From assembly GCA_934090795.1 (NCBI GenBank), contig CAKOJQ010000003.1, positions 91,876-155,875 on the forward strand: 64,000 nucleotides of DNA, written 5' to 3'. Positions 10,400 to 18,064 of this stretch are shown one piece after another. This stretch comes from an uncultured Bacilli bacterium. GTDB lineage: Bacteria; Bacillota_I; Bacilli_A; RF39; UBA660. The notes under the pieces were generated by a model. That model saw only the letters and a program-made list of their open reading frames with translations. It did not search any database and was not told the DNA's origin. Position numbers and translations under genes: made by a program. Every line of letters begins with the position of its first letter. The first letter of the stretch is position 1.

Positions 10400-10467
10400 T
10401 ATTAATCACCCTTGAATATAATTATACTTAAAATCTAAAATAAAACAAATACTTTTAAGGTATTTGT

Positions 10468-10983
10468 TTAAACTTTTTGCTCTATATTATTATATTCTTT
10501 ACATTTTTTGATAGATAGAGGAAAATTACAACATCTTTTAATTATATTTTTATTTAAATCTTTATTTTTATATTTATTATATAAATTTCTTGATCTTAAA
10601 AATACTTTTGTATGGTTACGATTTAGCCAAAATAATTGTTCAGTAAGTAATTTATAATATTTTAATTCTTTCTTATTCTTAGGTTTATCATCTAAATCTA
10701 AATAAATAATATTACCATCGGTAACAGGAATCATATTATTGAAATTAATTGCACCAAGATTACCATTATCAATTTTTAAGAAATCAATACTGCTTCTCAT
10801 TGTTTTATGTTTTTCTTTTGGACTTGATAATGGTGCAAAATATTTACATTTATTTATTTCAAATAAAACACCAATAAAAGATCTTAATTCTTTTTTATCC
10901 ATATTATATGGCACTTTATTATCAAATTTTCTTAAATAATTACAATATTTATAATCTATTTTAACTAATAATAACTTATCCAT
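10468..10983 (-). CDS. toxN: type III toxin-antitoxin endoribonuclease, ToxN/AbiQ family
   Basis: 171 residues matching the ToxN/AbiQ family: KYCNYLRKFDNKVPYN near the N terminus, SFIGVLFEINKCKYFAPLSS, SPKEKHKTM and GAINFNNMIPV. These are the conserved blocks of the RNase that cuts, and is inhibited by, its repeat RNA. The usual length is about 165-170. Immediately upstream on the same strand is a hairpin terminator and then three 34-base tandem repeats (11025-11126), the expected toxI antitoxin RNA. Family knowledge: such systems give phage abortive infection or plasmid stability. Read-through of the terminator normally sets the toxin:RNA ratio. No frameshift is seen. Confidence 0.93.
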   Translation of the reverse strand: MDKLLLVKIDYKYCNYLRKFDNKVPYNMDKKELRSFIGVLFEINKCKYFAPLSSPKEKHKTMRSSIDFLKIDNGNLGAINFNNMIPVTDGNIIYLDLDDKPKNKKELKYYKLLTEQLFWLNRNHTKVFLRSRNLYNKYKNKDLNKNIIKRCCNFPLSIKKCKEYNNIEQKV

Positions 10984-11002
10984 AATTCCCCAAAGTTTAA
11001 TA

Positions 11003-11026
11003 AAACTAGAGTAAGCTCTCTAGTTT
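11003..11026 (-). terminator. toxI/toxN intergenic terminator
   Basis: A nine-pair stem (AAACTAGAG/CTCTAGTTT, loop AGCTTA) between the last toxI repeat and toxN. It has a weak T/A tail (TATTAAAC), as expected for a leaky terminator that lets a minority of transcripts reach toxN. Confidence 0.8.
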
Positions 11027-11126
11027 CTTTTTTAAGTTCCTGTCTAAGCCGGAATCGCTTCTTTTTTAAGTTCCTGTCTAAGCCGGAATCGCTTCTTTTT
11101 TAAGTTCCTCTCTTAGTGGGAATCAC
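11025..11126 (-). ncRNA. toxI: ToxI antitoxin RNA repeats
   Basis: Three head-to-tail 34-base units at 11025-11058, 11059-11092 and 11093-11126. The two nearest toxN are identical; the 5' one differs in its middle (CCCACTAAGAGAG in place of CCGGCTTAGACAG). On the minus strand each unit reads GATTCC...GGAAC followed by an A-rich tail and GAAGC. TTCC can pair with GGAA across the unit, consistent with the pseudoknot that ToxN cuts and binds. Position, strand, unit length and the terminator all fit ToxI of type III systems. This identification is by architecture, not by sequence match. Confidence 0.88.
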
Positions 11127-11465
11127 TAGCTTTTTTATAACAACATGTTGCATTAATATTATATGCAACAATTTGCATAACATAATTTCTTATGTGCCCT
11201 TAATTTACCATGCTTTTAGAAATTGCTGTCTATACCATCTCTATGCGTTACACTACTATTTAATTCTCTAAGAAAATTTTTTTAAATTTATTATTTCGTT
11301 TCATTTTATATTTATTTACTACATATCTAATTTTTTTATAATTCTAAACTATTTTCATTTAATAAGAATTCATAAATATTTAAAAATAATATACCATCAT
11401 CATTTCTATACGAACTAACTCCATCTTTAGTAACAATAATCTCTATTTATATTCCTATGTCATCC

Positions 11466-11576
11466 ATTACGAATTTTTTCCGTTTCGTACCCATTTTCGT
11501 AATAAAATACATCATAATTAAGCTTTTATGTCAATGATATTACGAATTTTTTCCGTTTTGTACCTATTTTCGTAAT
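11466..11576. repeat. pair of 38-base elements with terminal inverted repeats
   Basis: Two copies (11466-11503 and 11539-11576, 73 bases apart), each bounded by ATTACGAA and TTCGTAAT and sharing TTTTTTCCGTTT.GTACC.ATTTTCGTAAT (in parts). They differ at only two positions I can see. The preceding bases (TATGTCAT/TATGTCAA) are also alike. No coding sense; possibly binding sites or a duplicated short palindromic repeat. Confidence 0.75.
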
Positions 11577-11700
11577 CGCAATACAATAATTATACCTTAT
11601 CTTTAGTATTAATTTCTTCTATTATATCCTTATTTTCCATTTTAATAACATTTATCGAATTAATCTAATTACATCTTTATCATTTTAAATGAATAATCTA

Positions 11701-11725
11701 AAAACACATTATTTAAATGTGTTTT
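11701..11725 (-). terminator. mutS terminator
   Basis: A ten-pair stem (AAAACACATT/AATGTGTTTT) with a short T run on the minus strand, about 20 bases after the mutS stop. Confidence 0.7.
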
Positions 11726-11746
11726 ATCAACAAATTATAACTTAAA

Positions 11747-14287
11747 TTATTCTCTTATATCCTTAGATTTATTCTTTAAATCAAATAATATTTTTAAAGC
11801 ATCCATAGGCGTTGTATTTAAAGGATCAATTTTATCTATTTCTTCCTTTAAAATATTTGGTTCTTTTACTGGCTCAGTAAAATCGAATGATATTTGCTTA
11901 CTACCACTATCTTTACTATTTGTTTCATATTCTTTAAGCATCTTATTGGCATCGTTAATAATTTCTTTTGGTAGTCCTGCTAAATCAGCAACATGAATAC
12001 CATAACTTTTATCAATTGCTCCATCTTCAATTTTATGTAAAAATACAAGCTTATTATTATCTAAAGTGGCACTAACATGAACATTTTTAATAGTAGGATA
12101 TTCATCTGTTAAACTAGTTAATTCATGATAATGAGTACTAAATAGGGTTTTACACTTAATATTTTTAGTAACATATTTTAAAATAGCTCCGGCTAAGCTC
12201 ATACCATCGTAAGTAGCTGTACCTCTTCCTAATTCATCAAATAAGATTAATGATTCACTAGTTGCATTTTTAATCGCACTTCTACTTTCTTTCATTTCAA
12301 CCATAAAAGTAGATTCTCCACTAACTAAGTCATCACTAGCACCTATTCTAGTAAATATAGCATCAAAAATACATAAATTAGCATAATCAGCAGGTACAAA
12401 AGATCCTATTTGAGCCATAATAATTATAATAGCAAGTTGTCTCATATAAGTAGATTTACCACTCATATTAGGTCCCGTTATTAAAAGTGTATTTATATTT
12501 TTATCCATGTAAATATCATTTTTAACATACTTTCCATTAGTAACAATATTAATAACAGGATGAAAACCATTTTTGATATCAACTAACTTATCATGATTAA
12601 AGATTGGTTTAACTAACTTTTCCTTTTCTGAAACTATAGATAAAGAACATAAGGCATCAATTATACCAATCTTATTAGCTGTTTCTTTCAAAGAAATAAT
12701 ATCCTTTTTAATTGTTTCCTTTATTTCATTAAATAAATCATATTCAAGTTCAACAATTCTTTCTTCAGCGTTTAATATCATAGCTTCTTTTTCTTTTAAT
12801 ACAGGACTAATAAATCTTTCTCCAGTAGTCAAAGTTTGTTTTCTTTCCCAACCAAATTCTTCCTTAACACGAGATGCTTGTCCCTTACTTATTTCAATAT
12901 AGTAACCAAAAACTTTATTATATCCAACTTTTAAATTTTGAATACCTGTTCTTGCTCTTTCTTCTTGTTCTAAAGTACTTAAAAACTCTTTACCACCACT
13001 TCTTATTTTCTTAAGTTCATCTAATTCATTATTATATCCATCTTTAATTAAATAGCCTTCCTTAATAGATATAGGTGGTTCTTCATAGATAGCTTTATCA
13101 AGTAAGTTATATAATTCTTCATGAGTATTAATTTTAATATCAACATTCATCTTTCCTAAAATATCTTTAACTTCTGGCAATACCTTTAAACTATTTCTTA
13201 TTTGAAGTGCATCCCTAGCATTAAAAGAACCACAAGTTAACTTACCACACAATCTTTCTAAATCATAAACTTCATATAAACATTTAAGTAAATCACTTCT
13301 TAAAATAAATTCTTCATTTAATTTAGTAATAATATCCAATCTCTTATTAATCTCTTCTTCATTTCTTAAAGGATTAGATACCCATAACTTTAAAGTACGC
13401 GATCCCATACTTGTTTTACATCTATCTAAAAACCATATTAAAGAATATTCTCTTTCTTTTAATCTTAGAGTTTCAAATAATTCTAAATTTCTAATAGTAT
13501 GGATATTTAAATTTAAATAATTACTATTGTTAATAATCTTAACAGTTTCAAATAAGGATACATCTTTAAGTTCTTTAACAATTAAATAATAAAATAAATG
13601 TTTAACCCCAATAGTTACTCTTTCATCACTAATATTATCTAGTATTTTTAATTCTTTATCATATAATTCATCACTATAATTAATATTAACACTATAACTA
13701 TTTTTAAATATATTAACTATTTTTTCATTAAAATCTTTTTTTAATATTAATTCTTTAATATTTAAAGTAAGAATTTTATTAACTAAAGCATCATCATTAT
13801 AATCTAAGAATTCAGCATAAATATCACCTGTAGATATATCAGCATAAGTTAACAAATAAGCATAACTTAAATCTATTATACTTGCTAAATAATTAAAATC
13901 AAAAGAATCTAAGAAGTCTAAATCTACTAAAGTACCTTTGGAAACTACATTTATTACTTCTCTTTTAACCATACCTTTAGTCTTTTTAGGATCTTCCATC
14001 TGTTCACAGATAGCTACTTTAAATCCTTTATTAACAGCTTTTTCTAAGTAAGGTTTAACAGCATGATGAGGCACCCCGCACATTGGAACTCTTTCTTCTA
14101 ACCCAGCATTTTTACCAGTTAAAGTAAGTTCAAGTTCATGAGCACCAGCTTCAGCATCTTCAAAAAATAATTCATAAAAATCACCTATACGATAAAAAAG
14201 TAAAGTATCTTCATAATCTTTTTTGATATCCATATATTGTTTCATCATAGGACTTAATTCTTCATAATTTACTTCATTTCTTTTCAT
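11747..14287 (-). CDS. mutS: DNA mismatch repair protein MutS
   Basis: About 846 residues, normal length for MutS1. The N-terminal mismatch-binding domain has the Phe-x-Glu motif in GDFYELFFEDA, with GVPHHAVKPYLEKA following. The connector, lever and clamp domains cover the middle. The C-terminal ABC-type ATPase has Walker A GPNMSGKSTYM (about residue 605), Walker B LILFDELGRGT and the H-loop STHYHEL. The frame opens at a GTG (14296), but TAGGTG six bases before the ATG at 14287 marks the better start, with TATAAT further upstream. No mutL is adjacent in the window. It would initiate mismatch repair after replication. Confidence 0.97.
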   Translation of the reverse strand: MKRNEVNYEELSPMMKQYMDIKKDYEDTLLFYRIGDFYELFFEDAEAGAHELELTLTGKNAGLEERVPMCGVPHHAVKPYLEKAVNKGFKVAICEQMEDPKKTKGMVKREVINVVSKGTLVDLDFLDSFDFNYLASIIDLSYAYLLTYADISTGDIYAEFLDYNDDALVNKILTLNIKELILKKDFNEKIVNIFKNSYSVNINYSDELYDKELKILDNISDERVTIGVKHLFYYLIVKELKDVSLFETVKIINNSNYLNLNIHTIRNLELFETLRLKEREYSLIWFLDRCKTSMGSRTLKLWVSNPLRNEEEINKRLDIITKLNEEFILRSDLLKCLYEVYDLERLCGKLTCGSFNARDALQIRNSLKVLPEVKDILGKMNVDIKINTHEELYNLLDKAIYEEPPISIKEGYLIKDGYNNELDELKKIRSGGKEFLSTLEQEERARTGIQNLKVGYNKVFGYYIEISKGQASRVKEEFGWERKQTLTTGERFISPVLKEKEAMILNAEERIVELEYDLFNEIKETIKKDIISLKETANKIGIIDALCSLSIVSEKEKLVKPIFNHDKLVDIKNGFHPVINIVTNGKYVKNDIYMDKNINTLLITGPNMSGKSTYMRQLAIIIIMAQIGSFVPADYANLCIFDAIFTRIGASDDLVSGESTFMVEMKESRSAIKNATSESLILFDELGRGTATYDGMSLAGAILKYVTKNIKCKTLFSTHYHELTSLTDEYPTIKNVHVSATLDNNKLVFLHKIEDGAIDKSYGIHVADLAGLPKEIINDANKMLKEYETNSKDSGSKQISFDFTEPVKEPNILKEEIDKIDPLNTTPMDALKILFDLKNKSKDIRE

Positions 14288-14330
14288 TTTTAACACCTAG
14301 ATGTATTATAGAATATTTTAAAGAAAATAA

Positions 14331-14352
14331 AAAGAAAACTATTTAGTTTTCT
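14331..14352 (-). terminator. terminator of the DGR-target-like gene
   Basis: AGAAAACTA/TAGTTTTCT stem with a TTTTTATTTT tail on the minus strand, just after the stop at 14370 and before the mutS promoter. Confidence 0.8.
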
Positions 14353-14369
14353 TAAAATAAACTATTTTT

Positions 14370-16094
14370 TTACAAACTTAATATATATGGCTTATCTTTT
14401 TCACCAGTTCCACTTGTTATCTTGATATCAGATTTCAAGAAAACGGCCGGAAAGACGCCGAGGGACGTATACGCGTCGTCGATATTGACAGCACCGGCCC
14501 CATTCACACTGAACACGTTAGCCAAACTACTAGAGACAGGCGACAATGTCCAACGAAAATTAGACTTCGCTAACCAGTTATCTATCTTACATTTTCCGTT
14601 TGAATAATCATAACTTTTATTTGCTGTATCATATGTTATACCTGCTCTTAGGTTTTCATGACATTCTGCAAGTGTTGATGCATATCCATAATCACTGGCA
14701 TATATTAGTCCAACCTTACCTGTCCATTCAGCAGGGCGACTATTTTGATAGGTGATTGTTCCTCTTTCTCTATTATATTGACTTAATAAATTCAATGTAT
14801 ACGGGTTTGAACCAGTATAACTATTTCCTCCTATATTCCACACACTTTCACTTATCATATTTTGATAATTACTTTTTATAACTTTAGTATAATCAAATAC
14901 TCCAGTTTGGCGAAATACTGGTTTATTAGCACTTGAATCCCAATCAAAGTATGAATTATACCAATTATTCTTATTTGCAGTTAGGCCTGTATTTAAATAG
15001 TCACCATTTAATTCATTCATTAAATCTGCTTCTGTCCAATCATTAAATCCCCAATCACTATTTCCAGTTGCATCCCATGAATATGCTCCTAATGATTCAT
15101 CTCTAACTAACTTAATTTTTCTTTCTAACTTACCAGTTGAATCTTTTACATTAAATATTCCAATTATTCTCCACAGTTCTTCATCATTACCAAACTCAAC
15201 ATAATTTCTAGGATTACTTCCTGCGTATCTTATATTTTTATCTACGGTTGGATCGATAAACAATCCGTGTTTATTGTTACTATCTAGTTCTTGAACTTTA
15301 CTTACAAATTCTACTGCATTTATTCCTTTACTTTCAAAATTAACAATTAACTTATTTGGAATACTATTTAATTTATCTATAATTATTTGCCACTCACCAG
15401 TTGCATAATTACAATTAAAACTGACATTACTATCTTTTAACTCAGTATTATCTTTATATGCAGTTGATACTGCATTATAAAAACATGTTGTAGGTAATTC
15501 TTTTACTTCTACTCCATCCACGTACGCTACTATATCTATATCTTTATTAATACCTTTAACATATTTTATTTGATTTGCTAGTTCTAAGTCGTTCCATATA
15601 TATCCTGCATTTAAATTAAGTTTTATATAATAATCATTATTACTTTTATTATTTGTTAATATAGTTAAAGACTTAGTCTTGTTTGTATTAATAGTTCTAC
15701 TTACTTCACTAGATTCATCTTCTTTAGTTACACTTATATCACTTGGTATATTATTACTTGTCTCTGTACAATTTTGATTATTACATAATTCATATGTAAA
15801 TTCATATTTAACATCTATTTTATTTAAATTAGTTAATATTATATTAAATTGTTCTATCTTACCTGCTTGTAAATGTAATATTCTATCATTTGACGTGCCA
15901 CTATTTGTTGTTATATTAAATGATAAATCATTAACCTTTATATTAGTAATCTTTTTATTTTGACTTGTTGTAAACATCGATAATGAATAACCTATTGTAA
16001 AAATAAATAACATTAACACTCCCATTATAGTTAATATCTTTGCTTGTTTATCTTTTTTTATTAAATTAAAAAATTTGATAAGTTTAGTTTTCAT
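14370..16094 (-). CDS. surface protein with C-type-lectin-like, DGR-type variable C terminus
   Basis: 574 residues. Residues 1-45 hold a basic stretch and one membrane helix (LTIMGVLMLFIFTIGYSLS). Residues 46-260 form a beta-rich module closely related to the N terminus of the protein at 62223-63845. The C-terminal 300 residues resemble the formylglycine-enzyme/C-type-lectin fold of DGR targets (DUF6273-like), ending in a WTLSP...LGVFPAVFLKSDI pattern. The DNA for residues about 505-553 (14436-14578) is about 51% GC and 15% A on the coding strand, against a very AT-rich remainder. Of the 33 codons from the GTC after CCT through TTC, 14 end in C, as if AAC codons had been mutagenised. Driven by a poly-G spacer promoter. 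A prophage-derived origin is possible but no phage genes adjoin. Confidence 0.8.
   Translation of the reverse strand: MKTKLIKFFNLIKKDKQAKILTIMGVLMLFIFTIGYSLSMFTTSQNKKITNIKVNDLSFNITTNSGTSNDRILHLQAGKIEQFNIILTNLNKIDVKYEFTYELCNNQNCTETSNNIPSDISVTKEDESSEVSRTINTNKTKSLTILTNNKSNNDYYIKLNLNAGYIWNDLELANQIKYVKGINKDIDIVAYVDGVEVKELPTTCFYNAVSTAYKDNTELKDSNVSFNCNYATGEWQIIIDKLNSIPNKLIVNFESKGINAVEFVSKVQELDSNNKHGLFIDPTVDKNIRYAGSNPRNYVEFGNDEELWRIIGIFNVKDSTGKLERKIKLVRDESLGAYSWDATGNSDWGFNDWTEADLMNELNGDYLNTGLTANKNNWYNSYFDWDSSANKPVFRQTGVFDYTKVIKSNYQNMISESVWNIGGNSYTGSNPYTLNLLSQYNRERGTITYQNSRPAEWTGKVGLIYASDYGYASTLAECHENLRAGITYDTANKSYDYSNGKCKIDNWLAKSNFRWTLSPVSSSLANVFSVNGAGAVNIDDAYTSLGVFPAVFLKSDIKITSGTGEKDKPYILSL
14436..14578 (-). 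other. putative DGR variable region
   Basis: A sharply bounded GC-rich, A-poor island at the 3' end of a C-type-lectin-like gene. By hand count, 141 bases contain about 21 A and 72 G+C on the coding strand. Codons GTC, TTC, GCC, ATC, GAC, TCC, CTC and GGC are what adenine-specific randomisation of AAC codons gives. The 3' end (CTTTCCGGCCGTTTTC) would correspond to the conserved initiation-of-mutagenic-homology side. No template repeat or reverse transcriptase is visible in the window, so it would be a remote target. Confidence 0.72.
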
Positions 16095-16121
16095 ATTTTA
16101 AACTCCTATTCTTATCAAATT
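16072..16121 (-). promoter_or_regulatory. inverted repeat enclosing the SD and start codon
   Basis: Arms AATTTGATAAG and CTTATCAAATT (11 perfect pairs), separated by 28 bases holding AGGAG and the ATG; an inner AGTTT/AAACT pairing could cover the SD. The homologous gene at 63.8 kb has the same arrangement with one A:T pair changed to G:C on both arms. The upstream arm overlaps the -10 box, so it is either a DNA operator or, if transcription starts further upstream, an RNA hairpin. Confidence 0.6.
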
Positions 16122-16146
16122 ATATTACTAAATACCCCCCCGTCAA
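16119..16146 (-). promoter_or_regulatory. promoter with G7 tract in the spacer
   Basis: TTGACG (16146-16141), a 16-base spacer starting with the rest of a G7 run, and TATAAT (16124-16119). A homopolymeric G tract between -35 and -10 changes spacer length by slippage, as in Neisseria porA. A shift from 16 to 17 bases would be the optimal spacing. The same promoter occurs at 63868-63895. Confidence 0.8.
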
Positions 16147-17162
16147 GCGAAATTTTGTTCTAATTTTCGGATTGCTTCATCAAAAGTACTAACACTTATT
16201 ACTTTTATTTTATAATTATACTTATCCATTAATTCTTTTACCTCATCATAGTTATCAACAGGACATATAAATATATCTGCTTTCTCCTTAACTGCTGAAG
16301 CCAGCTTATAATTTATTCCTCCAATAGCACCAACATTTCCATCTCTATCAATTGTACCAGTTCCAACAATTTTTTTACCCTTGGTAATATCTTCACTTGT
16401 TATAGCATTATACATAGATAAACTCATTATTAATCCTCCCGAAGGACCTGATTCACTATTTTTATTTTTAATTTCTAAATTATACTTACTACTAACATCT
16501 AATAAAGAAACAACTGATATTCCAATATACTTTTCATTATCCTTCTCATAAATTTTAGCACTAGTTTCATATTCATTATTCTTTCTTTTGTACTTAATTT
16601 TAATTTCATCATTAATGTTCTTATTACTCACATATTCTTTAAAAGTATTTAAATCTTTAAATAGAATATTATCATAAGAAATTATTTCATCTCCTACTTT
16701 TAAATCACTTGTATTTTCTTTAGTTAAATAATAAATATAAAATGTTTCTTTATCTAAATTAAAATCTACACCAGCTTTTTTTAGTGCTACATATTTAGCA
16801 TCAGCCATTGCTTTTTGGTAATCTAATCTATCTTGAATTTCTACATCTTCCATAGTTTCATTATCAATTACTACATCACTGTTTTTAACTAATTCCCAAT
16901 TAGGCATTAATTTAGCAATTAAATAAATAGGTGCTTTTCCTTTTATAGCTGAAACATAAGCCATATTAAATGTCCCACTAGATTCATACAAATTATTTCC
17001 AGTTATTCTAGTATCAACATTAACAATACCACCAGGCTTATAAATCATATAACCTGTGTCATAAAAACAAAAACAAACAAATATAATTAAAAAGATTAAT
17101 TCTTTTAAATTAATTCCAACATACTTATTATAAAAATTTTTTAATTTATTTAATTTTTCCAT
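16143..17162 (-). CDS. sepM: PDZ-Lon (S16) membrane protease, SepM/YlbL-like
   Basis: About 339 residues: one N-terminal membrane helix (LIFLIIFVCFCFYDTGYMIY), a PDZ domain (about 110-200) and a C-terminal Lon-type proteolytic domain with the catalytic serine in SESGPSGGLIMSL and the lysine in INYKLASAVKEKADIF. This is the architecture of SepM/YlbL regulated membrane proteases. In Bacillus ylbL lies near ylbJ; here ylbJ is divergent. The open frame reaches 17192, but TATAAT lies seven bases before the ATG at 17162 with no SD between, suggesting a leaderless mRNA from that ATG (MEKLNKLKN). The stop falls inside the -35 of the downstream surface gene's promoter. Confidence 0.88.
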   Translation of the reverse strand: MEKLNKLKNFYNKYVGINLKELIFLIIFVCFCFYDTGYMIYKPGGIVNVDTRITGNNLYESSGTFNMAYVSAIKGKAPIYLIAKLMPNWELVKNSDVVIDNETMEDVEIQDRLDYQKAMADAKYVALKKAGVDFNLDKETFYIYYLTKENTSDLKVGDEIISYDNILFKDLNTFKEYVSNKNINDEIKIKYKRKNNEYETSAKIYEKDNEKYIGISVVSLLDVSSKYNLEIKNKNSESGPSGGLIMSLSMYNAITSEDITKGKKIVGTGTIDRDGNVGAIGGINYKLASAVKEKADIFICPVDNYDEVKELMDKYNYKIKVISVSTFDEAIRKLEQNFA

Positions 17163-17175
17163 ATAATATATTATA
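17162..17175. promoter_or_regulatory. palindromic divergent -10 for sepM and ylbJ
   Basis: TATAATATATTATA is a perfect palindrome giving TATAAT on both strands. For the minus strand it is preceded by TGA (extended -10) and places the start codon of sepM at about +1. For plus it gives ylbJ a leader with AGGAG. CATATAAT on plus also fits a sigma-E -10. Confidence 0.55.
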
Positions 17176-17194
17176 TCACTTAGCAGGAGCATAT

Positions 17195-18064
17195 ATGAAG
17201 AATATTTTTAAAACTTTACTTTGTTTATTATTTATTTTACTTATATTTACAAATCGCAATATCTTAGTTACTAGTACAATAACTTCAATAGATCTTTTTA
17301 ATAAAAGTATTTTTCCAAGTATCTTTCCTATTATGATATTAAGTGATTACATAATGAGTACTAACATTATAAATTTATTATCTAATACTATAGGTATTTT
17401 ATTTTCTAAAATATTTAAATGTAATAAATGCTCAATATATCCTTTTATAATGTCTTGTATAAGCGGAACTCCAAGTAACGCTAAATATATTTATGATTTA
17501 TTAAAAAATAAATGTATAACTACCAAAGAAGCTGAAAAACTTTTATCAATGTGTTTACTATATAACCCATTATTAATTATATCATTAACTAAATATTTAA
17601 ATAAAAAAGATTCTATTTTATTAATTATTTCAAATATTATTATAAATATTCTAATTGGTCTTATAAATCGTAATTATAAAATAGAAATAATAAATAAGCC
17701 AATTCCTATTAAGAAATTCAATTTAGTAACATCTATAAGTAACGCTATAAATACATTATTATCTATTTTAGGTATTATAGTACTTTTTAATATTATTAAT
17801 AATTTGCTTCCCATCAAACACCCATTAATTACGGGGATATTTGAAATTACTAATGGCATTAATCTAATTAATTATTATCCAACTAACTATAAAAATAAAT
17901 TAATTTATACTAGTATATTATTAAGTTTTGGTGGTCTATCAATTATTACTCAAATAAAAAGTATTTTCAAAGAAGAAAACACTTTAAATTACACCTTATT
18001 TTATAAATCTAGAATAATTCATTTAATTTTATTTTATATCTTAATCTTTTTTATAACACCATAA
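17195..18064 (+). CDS. ylbJ: sporulation integral membrane protein YlbJ
   Basis: 289 residues, polytopic, about eight helices, with the YlbJ/nucleoside-transporter-like gate signature SCISGTPSNAKYIYDLL and the repeat LLSFGGLSIITQIKSIF near the C terminus. YlbJ is a mother-cell membrane protein needed for proper spore cortex in Bacillus. At 289 residues it is shorter than the roughly 400-residue Bacillus protein, the difference being in loops. AGGAG precedes the ATG by six bases. It is divergent from sepM and converges with the prepilin gene, the two overlapping tail to tail by 24 bases. One of only two plus-strand genes. Confidence 0.8.
   Translation: MKNIFKTLLCLLFILLIFTNRNILVTSTITSIDLFNKSIFPSIFPIMILSDYIMSTNIINLLSNTIGILFSKIFKCNKCSIYPFIMSCISGTPSNAKYIYDLLKNKCITTKEAEKLLSMCLLYNPLLIISLTKYLNKKDSILLIISNIIINILIGLINRNYKIEIINKPIPIKKFNLVTSISNAINTLLSILGIIVLFNIINNLLPIKHPLITGIFEITNGINLINYYPTNYKNKLIYTSILLSFGGLSIITQIKSIFKEENTLNYTLFYKSRIIHLILFYILIFFITP

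Larger units (their letters stand above)
11127..11746. other. intergenic spacer with palindromes and a repeated element
   Basis: About 620 bases with no gene I can support. Next to toxI (11141-11179) are overlapping inverted repeats: the perfect palindrome CAACATGTTG, GTTGCAT/ATGCAAC and TATGCAA/TTGCATA, possible operator sites for the toxI promoter. TTATAA at about 11136-11141 and TATAAT at about 11157-11162 (minus) are candidate -10 boxes. At 11466-11576 lies a repeated 38-base element, listed separately. The mutS terminator is at 11700-11725. The rest is AT-rich with no visible tRNA, riboswitch or decayed coding frame. Confidence 0.5.

Noticed and set aside
11025..11126. Possible CRISPR or minisatellite
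   Set aside because: Units are contiguous 34-mers just upstream of a ToxN-like gene with a terminator between; ToxI explains them better.
14370..14436. A reverse transcriptase or template repeat near the DGR-like region
   Set aside because: I looked for a second GC-rich copy and for RT motifs in neighbouring spacers and frames and saw none; stated as remote instead.
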